From assembly GCA_025355385.1 (NCBI GenBank), contig JANXZS010000199.1, positions 18,946 through 82,945 on the forward strand: 64,000 nt of DNA. Reading direction: 5' to 3'. The stretch is from Acidobacteriaceae bacterium. GTDB lineage: Bacteria; Acidobacteriota; Terriglobia; Terriglobales; Acidobacteriaceae. Shown piece after piece: positions 48,971-58,706 of the stretch; position 1 is the stretch's first letter, and the number at the start of each line of letters is the position of its first letter. Below the pieces are notes generated by a model. The model saw only the letters and a list, made by a program, of their open reading frames with translations. It did not search any database and was not told where the DNA came from. A program made the position numbers and the translations under genes.

Positions 48971-50131
48971 ATGCTCCCGCAAAAACTCAGGTCCTCCGCT
49001 TTTGTTTCAACTTTGATTCTGGCTACGCTTCTCAACGTGGCAACCGCCGGAGCCCAGCAGGGCGGTACCGACATCGCCGCCGAGCACGCGCGGCACCTGC
49101 GCCACGGTATCAATGCGAGCATGTGGTTTGCCCAGGCACCACGAAACTATTCCAAGGAACGCCTGCAGACCTACACCACGCCGGACGACATTGCACTGAT
49201 CGCACACATGGGATTTGACCACGTACGCCTCAGTATTGACGCCGATCCCCTGGTGGAGTGGCAGCGAGCACACGGCAACACGACAGCTTTTATGACGGAG
49301 CTGGACCGGGTCGTAAACACGGTGCTGGGAAATCATCTGGCGGTCATCATCGACATCCATCCCGAGAGCAGCTACAAGACTCCTTTGCGCCAGGGGACAA
49401 ACAGCGTTCAGAACTTCACCGCTTTATGGCGGGCGCTTGCTGCGCACTTTGCTTCTTCGGACCCGGAGTATGTGTTCTTTGAAATCATGAATGAGCCGGA
49501 GCAGGACGACCCCTACCGCTGGCAGGGGATCCAGAGTGTCGTGGCAGATGCCATCCGCGCGGTGGCACCGAGGCACACCATTATTGCCGGGGGTGCGCAC
49601 TGGTCCGGGCTGGAAGACCTGTTGGTGTTGGAGCCGCTGGGGCAATCGAATATCATCTACACCTTCCATGATTACGAGCCCTTCCCGTTTACCCATCAGG
49701 GCGCTACCTGGACAAGCCCCGAAGTGCAACCATTGCGAGCTATTCCCTATCCCTCCTCGACGGAAGTTGTATATCCCAAACTGGAGCAGGAGCCGGACCT
49801 TGCGGGCAGGTACTTTCTTGAGCAGTACGGTCTGGGACGATGGGACGCGGATCGAGTGGAGAAGACGATCGAGTTTGCCGCCCGCTGGTCGCAGCTGCAC
49901 CATGCGCCTGTGTATTGCGGAGAGTTCGGAGTGCTTCGCGATTATGCTCCCCCGGCCATGCGGGCCCAGTGGCTGCATGACATGCGCGCAGCTATGGAGA
50001 AAAACAATATCGGCTGGGCGATGTGGGACTATCAGGCCAACTTTGGAGTAGTTACCAAGGCAAATGGCGTGACCACCCCTGACCCGGCCATTGTCAATGC
50101 TCTCGGTCTTCATGCGCCCGAGAACCGCTGA
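48971..50131 (+). CDS. Secreted GH5 glycoside hydrolase (cellulase family)
   Basis: Exported beta-glycanase of about 386 residues. The signal peptide is MLPQKLRSSAFVSTLILATLL with cleavage near AGAQ. The TIM-barrel carries the acid/base Glu175 in EIMNEPEQDD and the nucleophile Glu318 in VYCGEFGVLRDY, both GH5 features, with the substrate segment HGINASMWFA near the start. Substrate within GH5 (cellulose, mannan, other glucan) cannot be chosen. The gene heads a run of three carbohydrate genes and is followed by a good terminator (50148-50175). Confidence 0.9.
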   Translation: MLPQKLRSSAFVSTLILATLLNVATAGAQQGGTDIAAEHARHLRHGINASMWFAQAPRNYSKERLQTYTTPDDIALIAHMGFDHVRLSIDADPLVEWQRAHGNTTAFMTELDRVVNTVLGNHLAVIIDIHPESSYKTPLRQGTNSVQNFTALWRALAAHFASSDPEYVFFEIMNEPEQDDPYRWQGIQSVVADAIRAVAPRHTIIAGGAHWSGLEDLLVLEPLGQSNIIYTFHDYEPFPFTHQGATWTSPEVQPLRAIPYPSSTEVVYPKLEQEPDLAGRYFLEQYGLGRWDADRVEKTIEFAARWSQLHHAPVYCGEFGVLRDYAPPAMRAQWLHDMRAAMEKNNIGWAMWDYQANFGVVTKANGVTTPDPAIVNALGLHAPENR

Positions 50132-50147
50132 GGACAACTTCATGTGA

Positions 50148-50175
50148 GGTGACTCCACAGAGCCACCCGTTTTTC
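50148..50175 (+). terminator. Intrinsic terminator of the GH5 gene
   Basis: GGTGACTC and GAGCCACC pair with one mismatch around a 4-nt loop, followed after CCG by a run of five T. It begins 17 nt after the GH5 stop. Confidence 0.65.
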
Positions 50176-50321
50176 CTGCCAGACGCCTTCTGCTTGTCTC
50201 CCGCTGTCCGGTGCTCTACGCTAGGGCGTGCGCGGCGGCCCTGCCTCGGCTGTCATTTCGTATCCCTTCATCTGGACTCTGCGAAGTGTACACAAGAGTA
50301 ATTCTGGCCATTGGTGATTGC

Positions 50322-52853
50322 ATGGTGAAGTTTGCTATTCCAATATTTCTGTTATTGTTCGTGCCCTCGTTACCGGCACAGACGCCTGCTGCCATTGAAC
50401 CCGCTCCGTTACAGCCCCTCGCTGCCTTCCCGGTTCAGACAACGGAATTGATATCGATCCGGGGCGCCGTTTTACCAATGAACCCCTTCACCGTGACTGG
50501 ACCCCGCGGCGCACTTCTCGGACAGCAGGACGGCACCTACGAGGCATGGATTTTTCCTTGGAAGGTCTTGAGCAATATGCGCATCACGGCCGAGATGAAA
50601 GACTATGCCGTGCCCATCGACGTCACCGCGTTGGCGGCGAACATCGACGTTCAGCCGGACCACACTACGATTACTTTTTCGCACGCTAATTTCACCATTC
50701 GTGAGATATTGTTTACGCCTCAACATGCCCCGGAGGGCGCGGGCGCGCTGGTCCTTTACCAGTTCGAAGCAGTTCGCCCGATGACTCTTACCTTTCGCTT
50801 CACACCGGAGATGAAGCGGATGTGGCCTGCGCTCTCCGATGACCGTCCTTCGCCGGAGTGGATCAAGACGGGAGACAGCGGCTACTATGTGCTGCATCTG
50901 ACGACTCCGGATCATGGGGCTGCCATCGCCATGCCGCACACAGAAGCAGGCATTCTGCCTCCGTATCAGGAACGCCCTAAGACCTACCCCCTTGAATTTG
51001 TACTCCACTTTGACCCCACCCGAGACTCGCAGAAGTTTTTCCCATTGCTGATGGTGACGGCTGACTCTAAGGCTGATTTGACCAACAGCGCGTTGGCTAA
51101 AAAGCTGGAGGCGTTACAGACATCTCTCGAGACGATGTGTCACGATACGCGGGACTACTACATGACATTTCTCGACGAGCATCTGAGCATCGATACTCCA
51201 GATCCGAAGCTAAATGAGGCGTTCCGCTGGGCAGTGGTTGCCATCGAGCAGTTGCGCGTAGAGACAACGCCATCCCATGCAGAGACCGCACTGGTCGCCG
51301 GCTTCTACACATCGGGAGATTCTTCGCGGCCCGGATTCGGCTGGTACTTCGGGCGCGACTCCTTGTGGAGTCTCTACGCAATCAATAGCTTTGGCGATTA
51401 CAACCTTACCCGGAGTGAACTTGAGTTTCTGATGCGGAGGCAGAGTCCTGAGGGCAAGGTTCCGCATGAGTGGTCGCAAAGCGCAGACCTGTTCGATTGG
51501 AAGAGCCAGCCGTATGCGTATGCATCCGCTGACTCGACGCCTCTACTGCTGATGGCTATCGACGACTACTTGCGGGTGAGTGGAGATAAAGAATTTGTGC
51601 AGACCCACTGGGACCAGTTGCAGCGAGCCTGGAAGTTCGAAAGCTCACACGACTCCGATGGCGATGGCATCTACGAGAACACTGAAGGCACTGGATGGGT
51701 TGAATCGTGGCCGCCGGGGATGCCGCATCAGGAGATATATCTAGCGGCACTCGATCGACAGGCCAGCACAGCTTTCGCACATCTGGCGCAGAGTACGGGG
51801 CACGTGCAACTCGCGACCGATGCAGAGGCGCGAGCGAAACATGTTGGAGACCAGATCGAAAAGGAATACCTACTGGCCGGAGGTGGCTTCTATGCCTTTA
51901 GTCGCAATGCCGATGGCACGACGGACCCGAGCCCGACTATTTATCCGGCAGTAGCGTCATGGGATGGCACCTACAACCTGCAGCATGCTCAACCAATGAT
52001 GAATCGCTGGGCATCTAACGAGTTTTCCACCGATTGGGGCACGCGCGACCTTAGCCCCAAAGTCAGCTTTTACGATCCGATCAGTTATCACCAAGGGACA
52101 GTGTGGCCGCTGTTTACAGGATGGGTTTCGCTCTCGGAATATCGCAATGGGCGAAGCCTTGCAGGATACGTACACCTGATGCAAAACGTGGATCTAACGT
52201 GGGCACAGGATCCCGGTACCGTCACAGAGTTACTATCCGGCGAATTTTTTGCTCCGCTTGGACGCAGCACTTCTCATCAACTTTGGTCTTCGGCCATGGT
52301 GATTTCGCCGGTTATGCGCGGAATTTTCGGAGTCGAGTGGAATGCCGCCGCAAAAACTTTGAGTGTCACTCCCAGCCTGCCTGCTGATTGGGAGCAGGCA
52401 AAGCTTCGTCGTGTACCGTTAGGCGACGCAAGGCTCGACCTAGTGATGACGCGGGAAGGAAGTAGTTTGGCAGTTCGAGTTAGCAAAAGTACGGGTGGGC
52501 CCACCAGCCTGACGTCGCGCGCCAGCGGCGCTAAGCTTGTGGATGGGGTGCTTCGCATCCCGCTGCCTGCGGTGGAAGCTGGGATTTCCCATGGCCTGCC
52601 CCAGCCCGGCTCGGCTACCCAGCAGATGAAGGTACTTGACCAGCAAGCCACTCCTACTTCGCTGACGCTCAAGCTATCCGCGCCTGCGCTAAGCCACCAG
52701 ACTATCTTCCTCCGCATGAATGATAGGAATGCGAAAGTACATATGAATGGGGTGGAGACAAGGGCGGAAGGCAGCCCATCCCTCAAGAAGTTGCAGGTTA
52801 TATTCGGATCAGGAGAGGGATACGTAGAGAAGACAATCACCTTCCAGTGGTGA
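50322..52853 (+). CDS. Secreted six-hairpin (alpha/alpha)6 glycosidase, glycogen-debranching GDE-C-like
   Basis: Exported enzyme of about 843 residues; the ATG at 50322 opens a signal peptide (MVKFAIPIFLLLFVPSLPAQ) and is preferred over the longer frame. An N-terminal beta-rich domain is followed by an (alpha/alpha)6 barrel with the markers GFYTSGDSSRPGFGWYFGRD, GKVPHEWSQ and EGTGWVESWPPG; the acidic residues in WYFGRD and ENTEGTGWVES are candidate catalytic groups. A C-terminal beta domain (about from 700) completes it. Similar proteins are annotated as amylo-alpha-1,6-glucosidase, trehalase-like or GH15-type. I cannot fix the exact substrate. The trehalase gene is convergent, with the structured repeat between them. 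Confidence 0.82.
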   Translation: MVKFAIPIFLLLFVPSLPAQTPAAIEPAPLQPLAAFPVQTTELISIRGAVLPMNPFTVTGPRGALLGQQDGTYEAWIFPWKVLSNMRITAEMKDYAVPIDVTALAANIDVQPDHTTITFSHANFTIREILFTPQHAPEGAGALVLYQFEAVRPMTLTFRFTPEMKRMWPALSDDRPSPEWIKTGDSGYYVLHLTTPDHGAAIAMPHTEAGILPPYQERPKTYPLEFVLHFDPTRDSQKFFPLLMVTADSKADLTNSALAKKLEALQTSLETMCHDTRDYYMTFLDEHLSIDTPDPKLNEAFRWAVVAIEQLRVETTPSHAETALVAGFYTSGDSSRPGFGWYFGRDSLWSLYAINSFGDYNLTRSELEFLMRRQSPEGKVPHEWSQSADLFDWKSQPYAYASADSTPLLLMAIDDYLRVSGDKEFVQTHWDQLQRAWKFESSHDSDGDGIYENTEGTGWVESWPPGMPHQEIYLAALDRQASTAFAHLAQSTGHVQLATDAEARAKHVGDQIEKEYLLAGGGFYAFSRNADGTTDPSPTIYPAVASWDGTYNLQHAQPMMNRWASNEFSTDWGTRDLSPKVSFYDPISYHQGTVWPLFTGWVSLSEYRNGRSLAGYVHLMQNVDLTWAQDPGTVTELLSGEFFAPLGRSTSHQLWSSAMVISPVMRGIFGVEWNAAAKTLSVTPSLPADWEQAKLRRVPLGDARLDLVMTREGSSLAVRVSKSTGGPTSLTSRASGAKLVDGVLRIPLPAVEAGISHGLPQPGSATQQMKVLDQQATPTSLTLKLSAPALSHQTIFLRMNDRNAKVHMNGVETRAEGSPSLKKLQVIFGSGEGYVEKTITFQW

Positions 52854-52982
52854 AACTCACACGAGTCACGCCGTATGCGAGACCACCAGGGTGGGAAAGC
52901 CCATCCGAATGGAGTACGCCGAAAGAGAGCGGTTTGCTGAGATTGCTTACCTTGCTGCTAACCAGAGGGGAGCAGTACTTGA

Positions 52983-53095
52983 GCAGAAACAGGGATAGTG
53001 TGATGTATCCAGCGTCAGCGATGTAGGCATTTTCTTAACGAAAATGCCTGCAGAGAGCTGTGGCTCACCTTACAGTAACCCTGCTTATGCTCTAG
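52983..53095 (+). repeat. Structured intergenic repeat, copy B
   Basis: A 113-bp element, about 88 percent identical to 39587-39698. The outer ends pair over about 14 positions with two mismatches (GAGCA, AA, CAGGG against CCCTG, TT, TGCTC). The internal hairpin is perfect: GGCATTTTC / GAAAATGCC with loop TTAAC. A second one is CTGT / ACAG. It lies between convergent six-hairpin glycosidase and trehalase genes, 129 nt after the former's stop. Confidence 0.65.
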
Positions 53096-53137
53096 GCGTA
53101 CCTAACGACTCTATAGCACCGCATTTATAGCGGCCTG

Positions 53138-54838
53138 CTAAGGGGTCGCCGCAGATGCTGTGGGAGCGCCTTTCGCACCCAGTAACTGCCTCATCTCAAG
53201 ATAGGTTCCATTGGTCCAGCCAAATCCGACCACGTTGCCCCTGTAACCGACAGACAGGTTTACGGTCGTCGAGCCCGTTAACACGTTGTACTTTTCGCGC
53301 ACGGTTTGATCCCGCTCAAAGTTCTGCCGCACCATCTCGGTAAACTCTCGCGAGACGCGCCGAGCGTCCTCGTGAAAGCCAGCCGCTTCGAGCCCCTCGA
53401 CTGCAAACCAGTTGGTGGGCGCCCAGCCAAACGGCAGGTCCCACTGCAAGCCGGAATCATAGTCGCTCATCGCCAGCCCACCTGCATGTTCAAACATGGA
53501 TAGATGTTTTTCAACCTGCATGCTCTGGTGCTTTGATGACAAGCCAGCCCACAGGGGATAGAAAGCAGTTATATATTTATAGCTGGATTGCTTTCCGGTT
53601 ACGAAGTCATAGTCGTAATACATATTCTTAGCCGAATTCCACTGGTAACGATCTATAGCGGCGCGGCGCGCTCTCGCGAGTGCCAGCCATCTTGACTGGT
53701 CTGTGTTCTTGCCAAGCAGCTGCGCGAACCTTGCCATATCTTGTTCGTATTTATAGAGCAAGCTGTTGAGGCAGATGGGCGCATAGTTTTCCGTCGATCC
53801 GCTGAATGGGCCAAAGCGGAAGCTGGGGTCAAATCCGCTCTCGCGCATGGCGCGGTCGCCTGCATAGAACTTAGACGTCAGGCGATTTCCTTTTGCATAG
53901 GCGTGAGCGCAGACGTTGGAGGCCTGGATATCGCAACTGCTCTTGGCCAGTGCTTCTGCCTGCGCCGGTGTGGGATTCTCGGGCGCATCTATCAGATAGT
54001 CAGTATGGATAGTTGGATGAGCCAGCAACCAGCGGATGACGTCGGGGTAATACTGGTTGTCATCGGCCATCTCCGGTACTGGCCCGGCACCAATATCCGT
54101 GTATCTTGCCAGGCCCGTCTTTCCAGCCAAGTGGGGTTCATGCGACCACAGCGCGTAATCACGTTCCGCGTAGGCATACGCCCGCTGCAGCCACGCCTTT
54201 CCCTTGGCGGCATCCTGCTTGCTCTCGGCTTCATAGACAGTTTGAATCATTGAACTGAGCAGCGGCGGCTGTGAGCGGGTGAAGAAGTAGGTGCGATTAG
54301 CGTTAAGAATTGCCCCGTAGTTTTCAATCTCGAAGAAGAAGTTTTCAACCATGCCGTGAGCGAGATCCGTGCGGCCATTGTCTACCAGGCCGAGGATGAT
54401 AAAAAAACTGTCCCACCCATACATCTCGTTGAACCTGCCGCCGGGTACAACGTAACGGTTCGGTAGATACAGAAGTCCCGGGCGGGAGATGGAGGAAACT
54501 GATACATCCCCCATGTGAGTGATCTTTTTGGGCAGATGCTCCACTTCTACCTTGCAATGCTGCTGCATGGCGACGACGTCCGTCGGAGTTTCCATCTCGG
54601 CAGGAAGATAGAGGATAGGTGTCGTTGTGACCTTGGGGTCAATCAGCGAGTTGCAGTCGCTCATCGAGCGTGACAACGTGTCCCATGCCTTCTGAATGTA
54701 CTCGAGTAGCGCTGCATCATCGGCAGTGTTTGATCGCCGAGCCTCGGCGGCAGGATGGGTAAGAACAGACTGGGCACACAGGGGCCGTACAAGGCTGATT
54801 GCAACCACCCAGATGAAAATACGCAACAAATTCCGCAT
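53138..54838 (-). CDS. Secreted GH37 trehalase
   Basis: Periplasmic-type alpha,alpha-trehalase, about 566 residues, splitting trehalose into glucose. Start at ATG 54838 gives a signal peptide (MRNLLRIFIWVVAISLVRPLCAQ); the frame is open to 55099, into the next gene's leader. Both GH37 signatures are present: PGGRFNEMYGWDSFF and QWDLPFGWAPTNWFAVEG. The catalytic acids lie in the second half of the barrel, for example around DIGAGPVPEM. It is convergent with the glycosidase gene across the repeat, and divergent from kbl. Confidence 0.92.
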   Translation of the reverse strand: MRNLLRIFIWVVAISLVRPLCAQSVLTHPAAEARRSNTADDAALLEYIQKAWDTLSRSMSDCNSLIDPKVTTTPILYLPAEMETPTDVVAMQQHCKVEVEHLPKKITHMGDVSVSSISRPGLLYLPNRYVVPGGRFNEMYGWDSFFIILGLVDNGRTDLAHGMVENFFFEIENYGAILNANRTYFFTRSQPPLLSSMIQTVYEAESKQDAAKGKAWLQRAYAYAERDYALWSHEPHLAGKTGLARYTDIGAGPVPEMADDNQYYPDVIRWLLAHPTIHTDYLIDAPENPTPAQAEALAKSSCDIQASNVCAHAYAKGNRLTSKFYAGDRAMRESGFDPSFRFGPFSGSTENYAPICLNSLLYKYEQDMARFAQLLGKNTDQSRWLALARARRAAIDRYQWNSAKNMYYDYDFVTGKQSSYKYITAFYPLWAGLSSKHQSMQVEKHLSMFEHAGGLAMSDYDSGLQWDLPFGWAPTNWFAVEGLEAAGFHEDARRVSREFTEMVRQNFERDQTVREKYNVLTGSTTVNLSVGYRGNVVGFGWTNGTYLEMRQLLGAKGAPTASAATP

Positions 54839-55022
54839 GGAGGGATCCCCGCTCGAACTTCCTGAGTCTATCGCAAGCCGCATGAGGGAGGGTAGTCTCC
54901 GTGGCTCCAACCAGTACGGGCACCGACCCGATGATCTACTAATAATTGGACTCTTTCGCCAAGGACCGCCGAAAGCGATACCATTTATACTCGCACTAAA
55001 TGCACGATGGAGGCACTTGAAA

Positions 55023-56240
55023 ATGACCACCATTCTTTCCCGGCGTCCGCAATTGCAGCACCTCACCGCACAGCTCGATGAGCTGAAGCAGAGGGGCACG
55101 TACTTTCACTTGCGCGTACTGGAAGATATGCAGAATCCGGTTTGTACCTACGACGGCAGGAGGGTGATTAATCTTGCCTCCAATAATTATCTGGGGTTGA
55201 CCTCACACCCCAAACTGATTGAAGCCGCCGTCGACGCCACGCACAAATATGGAGTCGGCTCCGGTGCAGTAAGGACCATTGCGGGCACCATGCGCATCCA
55301 CATGGAGTTGGAAGAGAAGATTGCGCGCTTCAAGAATGTCGAAGCGTGCGTGGTTTTTCAAAGCGGATTTGCAGCGAACGCGGGCACGGTTTCTTCGATC
55401 CTGGGCAAGGAGGATTTCATCCTCTCGGACGAACTGAACCACGCCAGCATCATTGACGGGGCACGGCTGTCGCGAGCCAAGATCAAGGTCTTTCGCCACA
55501 AGGATGTCGCCCACTGTGAAGAGCTGCTGCGGGAGTTGGAAAAGGAACCGGGTCGTAAACTCATCATCACAGACGGCGTCTTCTCGATGGATGGCGACAT
55601 TGGTCCCGTGGATAAACTGGCAGACCTGGCGGAACGTTATGGCGCCATCATGATGGTGGATGACGCGCACGCATCGGGCGTGCTGGGGCGCAATGGCCGC
55701 GGCAGTATCGACCACTTCGGCTGCCATGGACGCGTGGATATCCAGGTCGGCACGCTTTCCAAGGCCATCGGCGCACTCGGCGGTTACGTCTGCGGCTCAC
55801 GGGATTTGATCGACTACCTTTACCACCGCGCACGCCCGTTCCTCTTCTCCACCTCGCATCCACCATCGGTCGCGGCAACTTGCATCGCCGCCTTTGACCT
55901 GCTGGAGACCGAGCCGGAGCGCATCGACCGGCTGTGGGAGAACACTCGCTACTTCAAGACAGAGCTGGGCCGCTCCGGCTTTAACATTGGCGGAATCACC
56001 ACCCCGGCGAGCGAGAGTCCGATCACGCCGATTATCATTGGCGATGGCGGCGCAACCATGAGCTTCTCCAGAGCCCTGTTCGACGAGGGTGTCATGGCTA
56101 CAGGCATCGGCTTTCCCACTGTACCGGAGGGTAAGGCACGAATCCGTACCATCATGACGAGCGAGCACACACGGGAGCAGCTTGACCAGGCACTGGAGAC
56201 CATCGAGCGCGTGGCACGGAAGGTGGGAGTGCTGGCGTAG
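55023..56240 (+). CDS. kbl: Glycine C-acetyltransferase (2-amino-3-ketobutyrate CoA ligase)-type enzyme
   Basis: PLP-dependent alpha-oxoamine synthase, 405 residues. The PLP lysine is Lys247 in GTLSKAIGALGGYVCG. The family signatures NLASNNYLGL, GSGAVRTIAGTMRIHMELE, LSDELNHASIIDGARL and VDDAHASGVLG are all clear. It most resembles Kbl, which joins acetyl-CoA and glycine to aminoketobutyrate in threonine breakdown. 8-Amino-7-oxononanoate synthase or another oxoamine synthase remains possible because no tdh or bio gene is next to it. Start ATG 55023 has GGAGG nine bases upstream. Confidence 0.88.
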   Translation: MTTILSRRPQLQHLTAQLDELKQRGTYFHLRVLEDMQNPVCTYDGRRVINLASNNYLGLTSHPKLIEAAVDATHKYGVGSGAVRTIAGTMRIHMELEEKIARFKNVEACVVFQSGFAANAGTVSSILGKEDFILSDELNHASIIDGARLSRAKIKVFRHKDVAHCEELLRELEKEPGRKLIITDGVFSMDGDIGPVDKLADLAERYGAIMMVDDAHASGVLGRNGRGSIDHFGCHGRVDIQVGTLSKAIGALGGYVCGSRDLIDYLYHRARPFLFSTSHPPSVAATCIAAFDLLETEPERIDRLWENTRYFKTELGRSGFNIGGITTPASESPITPIIIGDGGATMSFSRALFDEGVMATGIGFPTVPEGKARIRTIMTSEHTREQLDQALETIERVARKVGVLA

Positions 56241-56256
56241 AGCGGCGAGCAGACAA

Positions 56257-57564
56257 TCAGCCGCGTGCTTGAAAAACCACGCGGCCTTCGCTGATGGTGA
56301 AGTGAACCTTGCCCAGCAGCGTGTAGCCGTCGAACGGCGTGTTATTCGATTTCGACCTGGACTGTTTTGCTTTGAAGATCCACTCCTTCGCGGGATCGAA
56401 GATAACCACATCGGCAAAACTTCCAACGGCAAGGCTCCCCCGGCCCTTCAAGGCCAGCACGGCGGCAGGCTGTGTGCTGAGCAGACTGATAACGCTAGTG
56501 AGCGCCAGCTTGTGCGTCTTATGTAACCATGATAGTGACAAACCCAGCGCCGTCTCAAGGCCCGTGATGCCATTGGGCGCTCGCTCGAACTCCTGCTCTT
56601 TTTCGTGCGTGGCATGGGGCGCGTGATCGGTTGCTATCGCGTCCACGGTGCCGTCAAGGATCCCGGCGAGCATCGCATTGCGATCGGCGGCGGAGCGCAG
56701 CGGCGGATTCATCTTGGCGTTCGTGTCGTAAAGGCCGACCGCTTCCTCGGTCAATAAAAAATGATGCGGGGTAACTTCGCAGGTAACGCGTAAGCCGTTG
56801 CGCCGTGCGCGTCTTACCGACTCCAGTGCAGCAGCAGTGGAAACATGAGCGACGTGCAGATGTGGACGAGTATCTTTGAACTCGGCCAGTAGGCGGATGT
56901 CACGCTCGACCAATCCGGATTCGGCCTCGGTCGGCATACCGCGCAGTCCCAGGCGAAAGGCCATCGGCCCCGCATTCATTGAGCCGTTCGCCGTGAGGCG
57001 CGTATCCTCAGCGTGCTGAATCACGGGCAATCCGGCACGGGCCGCTGCGGCAAGAGCCTGCCGCATGATTGCGTCATTGAGGATCGGCTTGCCGTCATCG
57101 GTAATAGCAACAGCTCCCGCCGCCTTGAGCGAGCCATACTCCGACAAGGCTTCGCCCGCACTACCCCGCGTTGCCGCAGCTATAGGAAAGACGTGAATCA
57201 CCGCCCCACGGTCTGCGCTTTGCATCCAGCGGGTAGTCTCAGGCGAATCATTTACCGGAATCGTGTTCGGCATGGCGCACACGCTGGTGAATCCACCGGC
57301 AGCAGCCGCCGCGGTGCCGCTGGCTATGGTCTCCTTATAAATCTGTCCGGGCTCACGCAGATGAACGTGTATGTCTACGAGGCCGGGCGCAACCACCAGA
57401 CCATTCGCTTCGATGATCTCGACTTCTTCGTCCTTCTTCAGTTTTGACTGCCCGGGTGCATCGATCGCTGCAACCTTGCCATCGCGCAGCAGCACGTCGA
57501 GCTCGGCATCCAGCGAAGAGGCGGGATCTATCACACGACCGCCTCTGATCAGAATGGTCTTCAC
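56257..57564 (-). CDS. pyrC: Dihydroorotase, class I
   Basis: Third step of UMP synthesis; closes carbamoyl-aspartate to dihydroorotate. 435 residues. The zinc ligands include HVHLREPG near the N-terminus, VIQHAED in the middle and ATDHAPH in the C-terminal half, with the lid or substrate motif VCAMPNTIPVND. The class I form suits the pyrB partnership. It starts at GTG 57564 inside the pyrB stop (GTGA overlap), so the two are coupled. It ends 16 nt from the kbl stop, convergent with it. Confidence 0.95.
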   Translation of the reverse strand: MKTILIRGGRVIDPASSLDAELDVLLRDGKVAAIDAPGQSKLKKDEEVEIIEANGLVVAPGLVDIHVHLREPGQIYKETIASGTAAAAAGGFTSVCAMPNTIPVNDSPETTRWMQSADRGAVIHVFPIAAATRGSAGEALSEYGSLKAAGAVAITDDGKPILNDAIMRQALAAAARAGLPVIQHAEDTRLTANGSMNAGPMAFRLGLRGMPTEAESGLVERDIRLLAEFKDTRPHLHVAHVSTAAALESVRRARRNGLRVTCEVTPHHFLLTEEAVGLYDTNAKMNPPLRSAADRNAMLAGILDGTVDAIATDHAPHATHEKEQEFERAPNGITGLETALGLSLSWLHKTHKLALTSVISLLSTQPAAVLALKGRGSLAVGSFADVVIFDPAKEWIFKAKQSRSKSNNTPFDGYTLLGKVHFTISEGRVVFQARG

Positions 57565-58622
57565 GCCTGGCTTCCTTTCGCGTTCCTGGCTGCCTTCTTC
57601 ACTGGCTCGGTTTTTCTCGCTTCAAGTGCGCGCAGCACCAGGGCCATCCGTATGGCGACGCCGTGTCGCACCTGCTCAGCGATCGCAGACTGCGTCCCGT
57701 CGGCCACTTCTGCCGTTAACTCCAGTCCGCGGATGATCGGTCCCGGATGCAGCAGGAGTGCGGTGGGAGCGTGGGCGGCCTGGCGCTCCTGGTTCAATTG
57801 ATAGCGCAACTTATACTCTTCCAGATCGAGGCGCATGCCGGCCAGGCGCTCGCCCTGAATGCGCAACATCATCACCACCTGCGAACGATCTAAGACGCGA
57901 TCGAAGTCGCGGTCGATCTCTATGCCGGGTCCTATCTCGGCAGCCAACTCCGGCAGCAACGGCGCTGGGCCGCAGAAGACTACCCTGGCACCGAGACGGG
58001 GCAACAACAATGCATTGGAGCGCGCCACCCTGCTGTGCAGGATATCGCCCACTATCGAGACGGTGACTCCCGCGAGTGTCTTCTCGTCTACCGCCATGGC
58101 TTTCTCCGCGCCAAACAGGCGGGTGAGTATGGTGCGCAAATCGAGGAGTGCCTGCGAAGGATGCTCATGCATGCCGTCACCGCCATTGAGTATCGGCAAA
58201 CCGGTCGATTTCTCCAGCAGATAAGGCGCACCCGACGATAGATGGCGGAGGATGATGCACTCCGCACCAAGGGCACGCAGCGTGATGCCAGTATCCTTGA
58301 GCGACTCGCCCTTCTCAATGCTGGACGAAAGAGAACTGATGAGAGCCGTATCGGCGCCCAGGCTCTTGGCGGCGAGCTCAAAAGAGGTACGCGTTCGCGT
58401 GCTGGACTCGTAGAACAGCAGCGCTACACGGCGCTTGGCCAGCCTTTTGCTTCGTAGCAGCGCATCCTCGTTCTCAAGGAGCGTCGCGAGATGCAGCACG
58501 GAACTGAGGTCATCCAGGCTGAGGTCATCTACCGATATAACGGATCCGGCGATACGGTTGATAGTGCCGTGCGTGGCTGATTGCAGGGACGGAGGGCTCA
58601 GTGTTTCATTCGCTTTCGACAT
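57561..58622 (-). CDS. pyrB: Aspartate carbamoyltransferase catalytic subunit
   Basis: Second step of UMP synthesis; couples carbamoyl phosphate and aspartate. 353 residues, slightly longer than average because of a lysine-rich C-terminal extension (KTEPVKKAARNAKGSQA). Motifs: FYESSTRTRTSFELAAKSLGA (carbamoyl phosphate site), GDGMHEHPSQALLDL and the aspartate-side LLLHPGPIIRGLEL. No pyrI gene is near. It is the middle gene of pyrR-pyrB-pyrC, starting 84 nt after pyrR and overlapping pyrC by 4 nt. Confidence 0.96.
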   Translation of the reverse strand: MSKANETLSPPSLQSATHGTINRIAGSVISVDDLSLDDLSSVLHLATLLENEDALLRSKRLAKRRVALLFYESSTRTRTSFELAAKSLGADTALISSLSSSIEKGESLKDTGITLRALGAECIILRHLSSGAPYLLEKSTGLPILNGGDGMHEHPSQALLDLRTILTRLFGAEKAMAVDEKTLAGVTVSIVGDILHSRVARSNALLLPRLGARVVFCGPAPLLPELAAEIGPGIEIDRDFDRVLDRSQVVMMLRIQGERLAGMRLDLEEYKLRYQLNQERQAAHAPTALLLHPGPIIRGLELTAEVADGTQSAIAEQVRHGVAIRMALVLRALEARKTEPVKKAARNAKGSQA

Positions 58623-58706
58623 TCGGGCGCCTGACTGGTTGCTTTTGTCCAGCCTGTTCGTTACTGCTGTGGGTTGCTGATGCTCGACCGCGGCAGAGCC
58701 AGAAGT

